Below, piece by piece: positions 27,241-36,405 of a DNA stretch of 64,000 bases; position 1 is the stretch's first letter; each line of letters opens with the position of its first letter. The translations under genes were made by a program, and so were the position numbers. The stretch spans positions 62,001 through 126,000 of the forward strand of contig ONLH01000008.1 of the NCBI GenBank assembly GCA_900318645.1. Direction: 5' to 3'. Under the pieces are notes generated by a model, which saw nothing but the letters and a program-made list of their open reading frames with translations, searched no databases and was not told the origin of the DNA. This DNA is from an uncultured Prevotellaceae bacterium (lineage in GTDB: Bacteria; Bacteroidota; Bacteroidia; Bacteroidales; Muribaculaceae).

Positions 27241-28377
27241 TCAATCCTCCACCTTGTGAGCACCGTCGCTGATGATGACATTGATCACCTCGGGCTCATG
27301 TCCATATTTAGCATTGAATTTCTCCTTGGCAGTAGCAATGAAGTTGTCGTAGCGATCCTCCTTCACCAGGTTGATGGTGCAACCGCCGAAGCCGCCGCCC
27401 ATGATGCGCGAACCGGTAACACCGCACTCGCGAGCCACGTCGTTGAGGTAATCCAACTCCTCGCAGCTCACCTCATAGTCACGTGACAGGCCATCGTGGG
27501 TCTCAAACATGCAACGGCCCACGGTCTCGTAATCACCACGCTCCAGTGCATCGCACACGTCGAGCACGCGCTGCTTCTCGCCGATGACGAAGCGGGCACG
27601 GCGATAGTCCTCGTCACTGATCTTGTCACGCACATCGGCCAACATGGTATAGGTGGCATCGCGCAGGGTTTCTACACCCAAAGTAGCAGCCACGCGCTCA
27701 CAGGACTCACGGCGCTTATTGTAAGGCGAATCCACCAGCTCGTGTTTTACCTTACTGTTGAGCAGGACGAGCTTGTAGCCCTCGGGATGGAAGGGGAAAT
27801 ACTCGTGCTCGAGCGAACGGCAGTCGAGGCGCATCAGGCAGTCCTTCTTGCCAAATACGCTGGCAAACTGGTCCATGATACCGCAGTTCACACCGCAGTA
27901 GTTGTGCTCGGTGCTTTGACCGATTTTGGCCAGCTCAAATTTGTCGATCTTGTTATCATTGAACAAGTCGTTGAGGGCAAAGGCGAAGCATGACTCCAGC
28001 GCTGCCGATGACGACAGGCCTGCACCCAGAGGCACATTGCCTGCAAACACGGTGTCAAAGCCCTTGACCACTCCTCCACGCTTGATGGTCTCGCGGCATA
28101 CGCCGAAGATGTAGCGTGCCCACTGTTCCTGAGGTGCGTCCTCCTCGTTGAGGCCAAACTCGCAATAGGCATCCATATCCATGCTATAGACACGCACTTT
28201 GTCGGTACCGTTAATGTTGATTTCAGCCATGATGTACTTATCGATGGCACCAGGGAACACAAAACCGCCGTTATAGTCGGTGTGTTCGCCAATAAGGTTA
28301 ATGCGTCCTGCCGAGGCATAGATGACACCGTCGGTGCCGAAACGCTGCTTGAATTGTTCTTTGATTTTTTCTCTCAT
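27241..28377 (-). CDS. galK: galactokinase
   Basis: A 378-residue GHMP-superfamily kinase that phosphorylates alpha-D-galactose at C1 with ATP, the first committed Leloir step. Signature elements are ASAGRINLIGEHTDYNGGFVFP at the galactose-binding N-terminus, the GHMP ATP-binding loop VPLGAGLSSSAALESCFAFA, CGIMDQFASVFGK around the catalytic aspartate, and GSRIMGGGFGGCTINLV near the C-terminus. The length is normal. It is the first gene of the galK-galM-nucleotidyltransferase operon. Upstream only 74 bp separate it from the DUF4252 gene, with a TAATTTG-like but non-consensus -7 sequence, so its own promoter is uncertain. No regulator gene is adjacent. Confidence 0.94.
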   Translation of the reverse strand: MREKIKEQFKQRFGTDGVIYASAGRINLIGEHTDYNGGFVFPGAIDKYIMAEININGTDKVRVYSMDMDAYCEFGLNEEDAPQEQWARYIFGVCRETIKRGGVVKGFDTVFAGNVPLGAGLSSSAALESCFAFALNDLFNDNKIDKFELAKIGQSTEHNYCGVNCGIMDQFASVFGKKDCLMRLDCRSLEHEYFPFHPEGYKLVLLNSKVKHELVDSPYNKRRESCERVAATLGVETLRDATYTMLADVRDKISDEDYRRARFVIGEKQRVLDVCDALERGDYETVGRCMFETHDGLSRDYEVSCEELDYLNDVARECGVTGSRIMGGGFGGCTINLVKEDRYDNFIATAKEKFNAKYGHEPEVINVIISDGAHKVED

Positions 28378-28451
28378 TGTTGTTTTATAAATTTAAGATT
28401 CTTAGATGTCAAAAATGCTAATGTCACTAAAAGATTGCAAGCAAATTAACA

Positions 28452-28934
28452 TTACTTGATAAAGTAGTTACTTTTGTCATTTACGATCCGCTCCAAATTC
28501 TCAACGTTGATATGGCCCGTTATCAAGACTATCACATCATTCATGTCGCTTGAATTGGCAAGGACGATTTCGCTGACATACTGGCCGTCACGACGGACGA
28601 GAGCCGTCCGCGTCTCATGACCGCTCTGATTGGTCACTATTTCCTCATAGGAGCGGTTCCTATAAAGATTCTGGATGCGATTGCGGAACTTATCGCGAAC
28701 ATTTACACTGCATCTGCTCAGGTCAAGCACCTGCACCGAATTAATGCCTATGCTGGCTTCAGATAGAGTTGGTGATAACAGGCGCCCCAGGCCTAACAGA
28801 CCACTACCCACGTTGACATACTGGGCGTGCCTAGCATCCCGCATGTCGTTGATAATGTCGTCGGCATTGTGTGACAACATGCCACATGACATGACCGTCA
28901 CCGACAGCACCAAAAGAAATACTAATTTTTTCAT
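28452..28934 (-). CDS. DUF4252-like lipoprotein
   Basis: A 160-residue lipoprotein from MKKLVFLLVLSVTVMSCG (ATG 28934); an in-frame ATG at 28943 adds three residues. The lipobox is VMSC. The mature part contains a conserved C-terminal domain with RSYEEIVTNQSGHETRTALVRRD, then VSEIVLANSSDMNDVIVLITGHINVENLERI, the layout of DUF4252, a Bacteroidales family of unknown function often encoded near ECF sigma factors. I see no sigma factor here. The gene lies between galK and the divergent pgk gene, with its own TATATTTG box 27 bp before the chosen start. Confidence 0.7.
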   Translation of the reverse strand: MKKLVFLLVLSVTVMSCGMLSHNADDIINDMRDARHAQYVNVGSGLLGLGRLLSPTLSEASIGINSVQVLDLSRCSVNVRDKFRNRIQNLYRNRSYEEIVTNQSGHETRTALVRRDGQYVSEIVLANSSDMNDVIVLITGHINVENLERIVNDKSNYFIK

Positions 28935-28961
28935 ATTTTCCATATTTTGGTTTACAGCAGG

Positions 28962-28969
28962 CAAATATA
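28962..28969 (-). promoter_or_regulatory. -7 box of the DUF4252 lipoprotein gene
   Basis: TATATTTG on the minus strand; no good -33 match. Confidence 0.4.
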
Positions 28970-29086
28970 GCGCAAAAAGTCGATTGATGGTTGATGTGAA
29001 ATCTTAAAAATGACAAAAACACAGAAAACTCTATTAAAATAATGATTTTTTACATATAACAGTCATCAATAATAGAGAATTTTATT

Positions 29087-29094
29087 TAATTTTG
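29087..29094 (+). promoter_or_regulatory. -7 box of pgk
   Basis: TAATTTTG, 52 bp before the pgk ATG at 29147. The -33 element is not convincing. Confidence 0.45.
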
Positions 29095-29146
29095 CAGTTT
29101 TGAAATTGAAACACAATTATCAATAATATCAATAGATATAAGTAAA

Positions 29147-30400
29147 ATGGCTAAATTCAATGATTTTAATTTTGCCGGTAAGAAGGCAATCGTGCGCGTT
29201 GACTTTAACGTGCCCCTGAACGAGAAAGGTGAAATTACCGATGACACCCGCATCCGCGGAGCAGTTCCCACCCTGAAGAAAATCTTGGCTGATGGCGGCG
29301 CCCTGATCATCATGTCACACATGGGTAAGCCCAAGGGCAAGATCAACCATAAGCTCTCGCTGAGCCAGATTACCAGTGCCGTAGCAGCAGCACTCGAAAG
29401 ACCTGTGAAGTTTGCTCAAGACAGTGCTGAGGCCAAGGGCCAGGCCGATGAGCTCCAGCCCGGTGAAGTGCTGATTCTCGAGAACCTGCGCTTCCACCCC
29501 GAGGAGGAAGGCAAGCCCGTAGGTATCGAAAAGGATGATCCCAACTATGACGCTGCTAAGAAGGAGATGAAGGCCCGCCAGACTGAGTTTGCCAAGACGC
29601 TGGCAAGCTATGCTGACGTTTATGTAAACGACGCTTTCGGTACCGCTCATCGCCGTCACGCTTCAACAGCCGTTATTGCCGACTTCTTTGACAACGACCA
29701 CAAGATGTTGGGTCTGCTCATGGAGAAAGAGGTGACCGCTATCGACAATGTGATGAAGAATGCTCAGCATCCCTTCACCGCTATCATCGGCGGCAGCAAG
29801 GTGTCTTCCAAGCTGTCAGTTATCAAGAACCTGCTCGATAAGGTGGACAACCTGATCATCGGCGGTGGTATGGGTTATACCTTTATCAAGGCACAGGGTG
29901 GCCACATCGGCGACTCGCTGCATGAGGACGACCTGATGCCCGAGGCATTGAACGTGATTGCCGCAGCCAAGGAGAAGGGCGTGAACCTGAGCCTTTCGGT
30001 AGCTACTGTTGCCGGCGACAGCTTCTCCAACGATGCTAATCGCCAGACGGTTGACATCTACAATATCCCCGATGGTTGGGAGGGTATGGATGCCAGCGAG
30101 GCTTCGCTTGCCAACTGGAAGAAGATCATCCTCGACTCCAAGACCATCCTGTGGAACGGTCCCGTGGGCGTGTTTGAGTTTGAGAACTTTGCTCATGGCA
30201 CTGGCGAAATCGCCAAGTATGTGGCCGAGGCTACTCAGAACGGTGCCTATTCACTCGTGGGCGGTGGCGACTCGGTTGCTGCTGTCAACAAGTTCGGCCT
30301 GGCCGACCAGGTATCCTATGTTTCAACCGGTGGCGGTGCCATGCTCGAGGCTATCGAGGGCAAGACCCTGCCCGGCGTAGCAGCCATCCTGGGCGAGTAA
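29147..30400 (+). CDS. pgk: phosphoglycerate kinase
   Basis: A 417-residue glycolytic enzyme that transfers phosphate between 1,3-bisphosphoglycerate and ADP. It has [104 protein letters not shown] and [12 protein letters not shown], which together give both lobes and the hinge. A strong rho-independent terminator begins 24 bp after the stop. Codon use is G/C-third-position biased, as expected of a highly expressed gene. The start at ATG 29147 gives [14 protein letters not shown] and is the only reasonable one. Confidence 0.97.
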   Translation: MAKFNDFNFAGKKAIVRVDFNVPLNEKGEITDDTRIRGAVPTLKKILADGGALIIMSHMGKPKGKINHKLSLSQITSAVAAALERPVKFAQDSAEAKGQADELQPGEVLILENLRFHPEEEGKPVGIEKDDPNYDAAKKEMKARQTEFAKTLASYADVYVNDAFGTAHRRHASTAVIADFFDNDHKMLGLLMEKEVTAIDNVMKNAQHPFTAIIGGSKVSSKLSVIKNLLDKVDNLIIGGGMGYTFIKAQGGHIGDSLHEDDLMPEALNVIAAAKEKGVNLSLSVATVAGDSFSNDANRQTVDIYNIPDGWEGMDASEASLANWKKIILDSKTILWNGPVGVFEFENFAHGTGEIAKYVAEATQNGAYSLVGGGDSVAAVNKFGLADQVSYVSTGGGAMLEAIEGKTLPGVAAILGE

Positions 30401-30423
30401 TTTTAATTCTTTAATTTATCATC

Positions 30424-30459
30424 AGGCAACTTGGAAAATTCTTCAAGTTGCCTTTTTTT
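30424..30459 (+). terminator. pgk terminator
   Basis: AGGCAACTTG (30424-30433) pairs perfectly with CAAGTTGCCT (30444-30453), followed by a run of T residues. Confidence 0.88.
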
Positions 30460-30495
30460 ATTCTTTCTATAGTCTATTAATTACAAAAAAAGCAG

Positions 30496-30503
30496 TACCT
30501 TTG
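30496..30503 (+). promoter_or_regulatory. -7 box of the pta-ackA operon
   Basis: TACCTTTG, 57 bp upstream of pta. No clear -33 TTTG. Confidence 0.45.
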
Positions 30504-30560
30504 GGGCAATAATAGAACCATAATCAATTTTCCTAAAATACTATTCAACAAATTAGAGAA

Positions 30561-31571
30561 ATGGAACCTTTATTTGAGAAACTCAAAAGCAACGCGATTG
30601 CCAAGAGGCAGCGCATCGTTCTTCCCGAGAGTACTGAACCCCGCACCATGGCAGCTGCCGACCGCATCATCGCCGACGGCATTGCCGACGTGGTATTTAT
30701 TGGCGACAAGGCCGAAATCATGGCCAAGGCCGCTGAACTTGGTCTCAAGAGCATCGACAAGGCCACCGTCATCAATCCCAATGATGCCGAGGGTGTCGAG
30801 AAATATGCACAACTGTTCTACGAGCTGCGCAAGGCTAAGGGCGTGACTATCGAGGATGCCCGCAAGAAAGTGCTTGACCCGCTCTATCTGGGTTGCTTGC
30901 TCATCAAGGCTGGCGATGCCGACGGTCAGGTGGCTGGAGCCATGAATACTACTGGCAATGTGCTGCGTGCCGCTTTCCAGGTATTGAAGACTGCGCCCGG
31001 TATCAGCACGGTAAGCGGTGCCTTCCTGATGTTGTTGCCCGAGGGTTCGCCCTATGGCCACAATGGTGTGATGGTGTTTGCCGACTGCGCTGTTGTGCCT
31101 GATCCCGACGCACAGCAGCTGGCACAGATTGCCGTGAGTGCAGACCGCACCGCACGTGCTCTCGCTGAAATCGACGATCCCAAGATTGCCATGCTGAGCT
31201 TCTCGACCAAGGGCAGCGCCAAGCATGAGCGCGTAGATAAGGTTGTCGAGGCTACCCGTCTCGCCAAGGAGATGAATCCCAACCTGAAGATCGACGGTGA
31301 ACTGCAGGCAGACGCCGCTATCGTTCCCAGCGTGGGTGCCAGCAAGGCTCCCGGCAGCGACATCGCTGGCCATGCCAACGTGCTCGTATTCCCCGACCTG
31401 GGTGTGGGCAACATCGCTTATAAGCTGGTTCAGCGCATCGCTGGTGCCAAGGCCGTGGGCCCCGTCCTGCAAGGTCTTGCCGCTCCCGTCAACGACTTGT
31501 CGCGCGGCTGCAACGAGGATGACATCTACCGCACCGTCATCCTGACCTGCAACCAGGCGATCAATCGATAA
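30561..31571 (+). CDS. pta: phosphate acetyltransferase
   Basis: A 336-residue short-form Pta (no N-terminal DRTGG/P-loop domain), which converts acetyl-CoA and phosphate to acetyl phosphate. Motifs include QRIVLPESTEPRTM, a VDGQ-type loop in AGDADGQVAGAMNTTGNVLRA, SGAFLMLLPEGSPYG with FADCAVVPDPDAQQLAQIA, and a C-terminal DGELQADAAIVPSVGASKAPGS with NVLVFPDLGVGNIAYKLVQR. The length is that of the catalytic-domain-only class typical of Bacteroidales. ackA follows after 46 bp on the same strand, and the pair forms the acetate-producing ATP-yielding branch. The 46-bp gap contains an A/T-rich repetitive AGATAATAG sequence. Confidence 0.95.
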   Translation: MEPLFEKLKSNAIAKRQRIVLPESTEPRTMAAADRIIADGIADVVFIGDKAEIMAKAAELGLKSIDKATVINPNDAEGVEKYAQLFYELRKAKGVTIEDARKKVLDPLYLGCLLIKAGDADGQVAGAMNTTGNVLRAAFQVLKTAPGISTVSGAFLMLLPEGSPYGHNGVMVFADCAVVPDPDAQQLAQIAVSADRTARALAEIDDPKIAMLSFSTKGSAKHERVDKVVEATRLAKEMNPNLKIDGELQADAAIVPSVGASKAPGSDIAGHANVLVFPDLGVGNIAYKLVQRIAGAKAVGPVLQGLAAPVNDLSRGCNEDDIYRTVILTCNQAINR

Positions 31572-31617
31572 ACAGAGAACAGATAATAGATTATAGATAA
31601 TAGTTTAAACTTAAAAC

Positions 31618-32832
31618 ATGAATATCTTAGTGCTTAATTGCGGCAGCAGCTCTGCCAAGTACAAACTCATCGAGATCAAGGAGAACAAGACCCTCGCCGA
31701 GGGCGGTGTAGAAAAAATCGGTTTGCCCGACGGTTTCATCAAGCTGAAATTTGATGACGGCAGCAAGAAGAACATCGACCTGGGTCTCATCGACCACAAG
31801 GGCGCCATCAAGGCTATCCTCGACGCCCTCATCAATCCCGAATATGGTTGCATCAAGGACCTGAAGGAAATTGATGCCGTCGGTCATCGCGTAGTACACG
31901 GTGGCGAGAAGTTCAGCCGCAGCGTCCTCATCACCGACGAGGTGAAGGACATGATCCGCGAGTGCTATGGCATCGCTCCGCTGCACAATCCCGTGAACAT
32001 GGCAGGTATCGAGGCCATCGAGGCTGTATTGCCTGGTGTACCCCAGGTAGCTGTGTTTGACACCGCCTTCCACCAGACGATGCCCAAGGCTGCCTACATG
32101 TATCCCCTGCCCATGGAGTATTACACCAACGACCATGTGCGTCGTTATGGCTTCCACGGCACCAGCCACCGCTTTATTACCCAGCGCGTGTGTGAAATGC
32201 TGGGCACTACCCCCGAAGGCAAGCGCATCATCTGCTGCCACATCGGTAACGGTGCTAGCATCAGTGCCATCAAGGACGGTAAGAGCATCGACACCACGAT
32301 GGGTCTCACCCCCACCGAGGGCCTGATGATGGGTACTCGCTCGGGCGATGTCGATCCCGGTGCCATCCTCTTCCTCATGGAGAAGTACAACCTCACCCCG
32401 GCCGAGATGCTCAACATCATCAACAAGAAGAGCGGTGTGCTCGGCATCACCGGACTGAGCAGCGACATGCGCGACGTCGTTGACGCTGCCGAGGAGAAGA
32501 ACGACAAGCGCGCACAGCTCGCTCTCGATATGTACGAGCTGCGCATCCTCAAGTACATCGGAGCTTATGCTGCCGAACTCGGTGGTGTGGACATCATCGC
32601 CTTTACCGGCGGCGTCGGCGAGAACCAGTTCCAGACCCGTAAGCGCGTGTGCCGCAACCTGGAGTATCTGGGCGTGAAGATTAACGAGGAATTGAACGAC
32701 ACCCTGTGGCGCGGCAAGGAAGGCGAAATCAGCACCCCCGACAGCAAGGTCAAGGTCGTAGTCGTCCTCACCGACGAGGAATACATGATTGCCCGAGACA
32801 CCGAGGCCATCATCGAAGGCCGCGAGCCGTAA
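31618..32832 (+). CDS. ackA: acetate kinase
   Basis: A 404-residue ASKHA-fold kinase that makes ATP and acetate from acetyl phosphate. Signature motifs: MNILVLNCGSSSAKYKLIE, GHRVVHGGEKFSRS, YGFHGTSHRFITQR, ICCHIGNGASISAIKDGKSIDT, MGTRSGDVDPGAILFLM and IAFTGGVGENQFQTRKRVC. The length is typical. It lies 46 bp after pta and is followed by a terminator, so pta and ackA form a two-gene operon. Confidence 0.96.
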   Translation: MNILVLNCGSSSAKYKLIEIKENKTLAEGGVEKIGLPDGFIKLKFDDGSKKNIDLGLIDHKGAIKAILDALINPEYGCIKDLKEIDAVGHRVVHGGEKFSRSVLITDEVKDMIRECYGIAPLHNPVNMAGIEAIEAVLPGVPQVAVFDTAFHQTMPKAAYMYPLPMEYYTNDHVRRYGFHGTSHRFITQRVCEMLGTTPEGKRIICCHIGNGASISAIKDGKSIDTTMGLTPTEGLMMGTRSGDVDPGAILFLMEKYNLTPAEMLNIINKKSGVLGITGLSSDMRDVVDAAEEKNDKRAQLALDMYELRILKYIGAYAAELGGVDIIAFTGGVGENQFQTRKRVCRNLEYLGVKINEELNDTLWRGKEGEISTPDSKVKVVVVLTDEEYMIARDTEAIIEGREP

Positions 32833-32866
32833 TTTGTTCGCTGGAGTTAATACTTAAGAACTGATC

Positions 32867-32905
32867 AATCAGGGTGTGTCTTTATAGACATGCCCTGATT
32901 TTTTT
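32867..32905 (+). terminator. pta-ackA terminator
   Basis: AATCAGGG (32867-32874) pairs with CCCTGATT (32893-32900), with a partly paired extension, then seven T residues. Confidence 0.8.
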
Positions 32906-33052
32906 GGGGGGGATAGTGACGTCGTGTGAAAGGATTCTGCGACGGTCTTTACTACTAAATTTTGTTAATCAATTGGTACCAGATGCAATAATGTACATTC
33001 CACTCGTTTAAAGAATAACTTACAACATTAACCATTTTAATTTTACATCAAA

Positions 33053-33667
33053 ATGAGGAAAACGTTTTTAATGGCTATCATAGCTATAGTGGCGTTGAGC
33101 ATGAGTGCTCAAAAAGTACAATTCGGTGTAAAGGGCGGTTTGAATCTGTCAACCGAGTCGAAGTATAAGAACATCAATGGCTATAATGCCAAAAGTCCCG
33201 ACTTTAGGACTGGCTTGCATATTGGCGGTGTAGTTAATTGGGCCATAAACGACCGTTTTGAGCTGGAGACCGATTTGCTTTACTCAATGCAGGGCTTCAA
33301 AGATCGTGTTGAGGTCGATACAGAGCAACGATTACACGATAAGAATTACAGTGTCACCAGCCACTACCTGACATTGCCTGTTGCCGCAAAGGTGAATCTT
33401 GTTAAAGGGGTTTACGTTGAATGTGGTCCACAATTCTGTTATCTGCTCTCTAAAAAGGACAAACTGGAATATCATGAAATTGATGATTCTTTTGATTCAA
33501 ATAACACTAAGAAATTTGACTTTGGCATCTTTGGCGGCCTAGGATATCGGTTTGAGAACGGAGCCTTTGTAAATGCCCGTTATATCCACGGCTTAACTGG
33601 CACATCTAAGGTCTTTGAGGGAGGCAAAAACCGCAACATTCAGATTTCATTAGGGTATCTTTTCTGA
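33053..33667 (+). CDS. small outer-membrane beta-barrel protein
   Basis: A 204-residue protein with a signal peptide MRKTFLMAIIAIVALSMSAQ, then KVQFGVKGGLNLSTE at the start of the mature barrel, alternating hydrophobic strands (LHIGGVVNWAINDRFELETDLLYSMQGFKD, YLTLPVAAKVNL), and a C-terminal strand ending GYLF, the aromatic end seen in outer-membrane barrels. It matches the PorT/OMP_b-brl family, probably eight strands. The role is unknown. The 220 bp upstream hold the ackA terminator and no canonical promoter that I can place with confidence. Confidence 0.78.
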   Translation: MRKTFLMAIIAIVALSMSAQKVQFGVKGGLNLSTESKYKNINGYNAKSPDFRTGLHIGGVVNWAINDRFELETDLLYSMQGFKDRVEVDTEQRLHDKNYSVTSHYLTLPVAAKVNLVKGVYVECGPQFCYLLSKKDKLEYHEIDDSFDSNNTKKFDFGIFGGLGYRFENGAFVNARYIHGLTGTSKVFEGGKNRNIQISLGYLF

Positions 33668-33763
33668 CGCACAAATACATCGTCATATCTGATTGACGGT
33701 TGATAAAGGTGAATTGTTGAGAAAAAACTGTTATCTGTTAAGGGCTAACTAAAAACTATTTCG

Positions 33764-33771
33764 TACCTTTG
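33764..33771 (+). promoter_or_regulatory. -7 box of pheS
   Basis: TACCTTTG, 25 bp before ATG 33797; no good -33 element. Confidence 0.45.
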
Positions 33772-33796
33772 CACGTTAATTCAACGACAAACGACT

Positions 33797-34834
33797 ATGT
33801 TAAAAGATAAAATAGAGGCGCTGAAGGCGCAGATTGCAGAGCTCAAGGCCGAGAATGAGGAGGCGCTTGAGGCATTACGTATCAAGTATCTGAGCAAGAA
33901 GGGTGAAATTACGGCATTGTTCAACGAGTTCCGTGAGGTGGCTCCCGAGGAGAAACGTGAGCTGGGTCAGAAACTCAATGAACTGAAGAACCTTGCTACC
34001 GAGAAGATTAATGCCCTGCGTGAGGCTACCAAGCAGCAGGCTAAGGAGCAGAACAAGATCGATATTACCCGTCCTGCTTTCCCGGCAGAATTGGGAACGC
34101 GTCATCCCATCTCGGTGGTGCGCAAGCAGATCATTGACATCTTCTCACGTCTGGGCTTTACCATCGCCGATGGTCCCGAGGTCGAGGACGACTGGCATGT
34201 ATTCAGTGCGCTGAACTTCGCTGCCGACCACCCTGCCCGCGACATGCAGGACACCTTCTTCATTGAGAAGAACGAGCAGGACGTCACCCGCAATATCGTG
34301 CTGCGCAGCCACACCAGCTCGGTACAGGTTCGTACGATGGAACGCAACCAGCCGCCCATCCGCATCATCTGCCCGGGTCGCGTTTACCGCAACGAGGCAA
34401 TCACTGCCCGTGCACATTGCTTCTTCCACCAGATTGAGGGCCTTTATATCGACAAGAACGTGTCATTTGCCGACCTGAAACAAGTGCTGCTGCACTTTGC
34501 CCAGGAATTGTTCGGTACCGACACCAAGATCCGTCTGCGTCCCAGCTACTTCCCGTTCACCGAGCCCAGTGCCGAGATGGACGTCTCCTGTATGCTGTGC
34601 GGTGGCGAAGGTTGCGGTTTCTGCAAGCACACGGGTTGGGTCGAGATTCTGGGCTGCGGCATGGTGGATCCCGCCGTGCTTGAGGCCAGCGGTATCGACA
34701 GCAAGGTCTATAGCGGCTATGCCTTCGGCCTTGGCGTTGAGCGCATCACCAACTTGAAGTACATGGTGAAAGACCTGCGCATGTTCAGCGAGAACGACGT
34801 ACGCTTCCTTGACGAGTTCAAGAGCGCACATTGA
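33797..34834 (+). CDS. pheS: phenylalanyl-tRNA synthetase alpha subunit
   Basis: A 345-residue class II aminoacyl-tRNA synthetase subunit, which with PheT charges tRNA-Phe. The N-terminal about 90 residues form the charged coiled coil (LKDKIEALKAQIAELKAENEE...). The catalytic domain contains RHPISVVRKQIIDIFSRLGF, the motif-2 region GRVYRNEAITARAHCFFHQIEGLYID, and the C-terminal FGLGVERITNLKYMVKDLR motif 3. A cysteine-rich insert, CMLCGGEGCGFCKHTGWVEILGCGMV, is usual in this family. pheT is not adjacent, which is common. Start ATG 33797 follows the -7 box. Confidence 0.96.
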   Translation: MLKDKIEALKAQIAELKAENEEALEALRIKYLSKKGEITALFNEFREVAPEEKRELGQKLNELKNLATEKINALREATKQQAKEQNKIDITRPAFPAELGTRHPISVVRKQIIDIFSRLGFTIADGPEVEDDWHVFSALNFAADHPARDMQDTFFIEKNEQDVTRNIVLRSHTSSVQVRTMERNQPPIRIICPGRVYRNEAITARAHCFFHQIEGLYIDKNVSFADLKQVLLHFAQELFGTDTKIRLRPSYFPFTEPSAEMDVSCMLCGGEGCGFCKHTGWVEILGCGMVDPAVLEASGIDSKVYSGYAFGLGVERITNLKYMVKDLRMFSENDVRFLDEFKSAH

Positions 34835-34857
34835 TATTTTGCCCTGTGGGCAAAATA
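34835..34857 (+). terminator. pheS terminator-like hairpin
   Basis: TATTTTGCCC (34835-34844) pairs with GGGCAAAATA (34848-34857) directly after the stop codon. The downstream tail is only moderately T-rich. Confidence 0.5.
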
Positions 34858-34908
34858 GTTTAAAGTTTAGAGTTTAAAGGGACTTCTACACCTTGACATT
34901 TAGATATC

Positions 34909-34935
34909 TAGAGACGCAAGATTTTGCGTCTCTAC
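34909..34935. repeat. GAGACGCAA palindromic repeat, copy 1
   Basis: TAGAGACGCAA (34909-34919) is the inverted complement of TTGCGTCTCTA (34924-34934). The same core occurs at 57737-57762. It lies just before nth; an in-frame upstream start at 34893 runs through it, which argues for the shorter nth start. Confidence 0.6.
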
Positions 34936-34949
34936 ATGTAAATAGAGCT

Positions 34950-35579
34950 ATGACAATTAAGGAGAGATTTGAGGGTATATTAGATTATTTCCAGCGGAAA
35001 CAGCCTAATCCTGAGACCGAGTTGCAGCATCGCGACCCGTTTGAGTTGCTGGTGGCAGTGATGTTGAGTGCCCAGTGTACCGACAAGCGCATCAATATGG
35101 TGACTCCGGCCTTGTTTGAAGCCTACCCTACTCCACAAGCTATGGCTGCAGCCAGCGTTGAAGACATCTTACAATATATAAAGAGTGTGTCTTATCCTAA
35201 CAGCAAGGCTGCCCATCTGCAAGCCATGGCCCAAAAACTGGCTGAAGAGTTTGACGGCAAGGTGCCCGACAATATGAAAGACCTCACCTCGCTGCCGGGT
35301 GTTGGACGCAAGACAGCCAATGTGATATTGGGCATTGTATTCCATCAAGCAACTATACCAGTTGATACCCATGTGTATCGCGTGTCTCATCGACTGGGAC
35401 TGTCACAGGGTAAGACTCCTAATGATGTGGAGCGAGACTTGACACGCCACATTCCTGCCGAACTGCGTTTCAAGGCACATCACTGGATCCTGTTACATGG
35501 TCGTTACGTATGCAAGGCTCAACGTCCAGACTGCTTGAATTGCGGCATCCAACAGTTTTGCAAACAATATGGCAAGTAA
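34950..35579 (+). CDS. nth: endonuclease III
   Basis: A 209-residue base-excision-repair glycosylase/AP lyase for oxidised pyrimidines, from ATG 34950 (MTIKERFEGILDYFQ); an in-frame start at 34893 is rejected because it crosses a palindromic repeat. It has the helix-hairpin-helix LPGVGRKTAN with the catalytic lysine, VDTHVYRVSHRLGL with the catalytic aspartate, and a C-terminal [4Fe-4S] motif CKAQRPDCLNCGIQQFC (C-x6-C-x2-C-x5-C). All active-site residues are present. It is monocistronic. Confidence 0.95.
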   Translation: MTIKERFEGILDYFQRKQPNPETELQHRDPFELLVAVMLSAQCTDKRINMVTPALFEAYPTPQAMAAASVEDILQYIKSVSYPNSKAAHLQAMAQKLAEEFDGKVPDNMKDLTSLPGVGRKTANVILGIVFHQATIPVDTHVYRVSHRLGLSQGKTPNDVERDLTRHIPAELRFKAHHWILLHGRYVCKAQRPDCLNCGIQQFCKQYGK

Positions 35580-35744
35580 GTGTTCTGTATCGGTAAATAA
35601 ATGTCCAAAATTTCCCAAATACTATGTTTTTTCCATTGTGAATTAAACTTGGCATGTTTATTGTTGTCAAAGAATGGCGTTATGCAATAAAAACAGTTTT
35701 GAACTGAAATTATAACTAAACGTTTTATTAAAAGAGAAAGATTT

Positions 35745-36338
35745 ATGAAGAAATTTTTTGTTTTGATTGCTGCTGCAATCGTGTCCATGAGCGCTATGGC
35801 TCAAGTTCAGTTTGGTGCAAAGGTCGGTGTTGACGCTACTCACTTCTGGGGCAAGGACACTCCTCACGGTATGCAACTCAACTATCAGGCAGGTCTGATG
35901 ATGGAGTACAAGTTCAATTCCCAATTCGCCATTGCTCCTGAGGTCGTGTTTGCTGCGCAAGGTGGCAAAGATACTCGCAAAGTAGATCTCGTTGATGCCG
36001 ATTGTACTTTCCACACCAATTACATCAATGTGCCCGTGATGCTCAAGTACTACGTTTCACCCGCATTCAGCATCGATTTCGGTCCTCAAGTAGGTTTCAA
36101 CGTGTACAGCAAAATGACTGCTAAGGGCAAAGCATCAAGCATTGAGGCAAAATGGACTGATGATCTTAAGGACGGTACCAAAGCCGTTGACTTCGGTCTG
36201 GGTTTGGGTGGTACCTATAACCTCACTGACAATGCCTTCGTACAGGCTCGCTACACTATGGGATTGACCAATGTGTTTAAGGGTGAAGGTGACTGCAAGA
36301 ACGGCAACATCCAGATTGCCTTCGGTATGAAGTTCTGA
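35745..36338 (+). CDS. small outer-membrane beta-barrel protein
   Basis: A 197-residue protein with signal peptide MKKFFVLIAAAIVSMSAMAQ, then VQFGAKVGVDATHF, alternating amphipathic strands (YQAGLMMEYKFNSQFAIAPEVVFAAQGGKD, YINVPVMLKYYVSPAFSIDFGPQVGF), and a terminal strand IQIAFGMKF ending in phenylalanine. It is a PorT/OMP_b-brl-type barrel, similar in layout to the product of the gene at 33053 but clearly distinct. It is followed by a good terminator. Upstream there is no well-matched TAnnTTTG box. Confidence 0.8.
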   Translation: MKKFFVLIAAAIVSMSAMAQVQFGAKVGVDATHFWGKDTPHGMQLNYQAGLMMEYKFNSQFAIAPEVVFAAQGGKDTRKVDLVDADCTFHTNYINVPVMLKYYVSPAFSIDFGPQVGFNVYSKMTAKGKASSIEAKWTDDLKDGTKAVDFGLGLGGTYNLTDNAFVQARYTMGLTNVFKGEGDCKNGNIQIAFGMKF

Positions 36339-36369
36339 TAACAGAAAACTAGAGAGAAAACAATTTTAG

Positions 36370-36405
36370 AATCGGCTACTCCAGTGATGGGGTAGCCGAT
36401 TTTTA
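36370..36405 (+). terminator. terminator of the beta-barrel gene
   Basis: AATCGGCTAC (36370-36379) pairs with GTAGCCGATT (36392-36401), followed by TTTTT. Confidence 0.85.

Noticed and set aside
34893..34949. Upstream in-frame start of nth
   Set aside because: It runs through a palindromic repeat and adds residues not found in endonuclease III.
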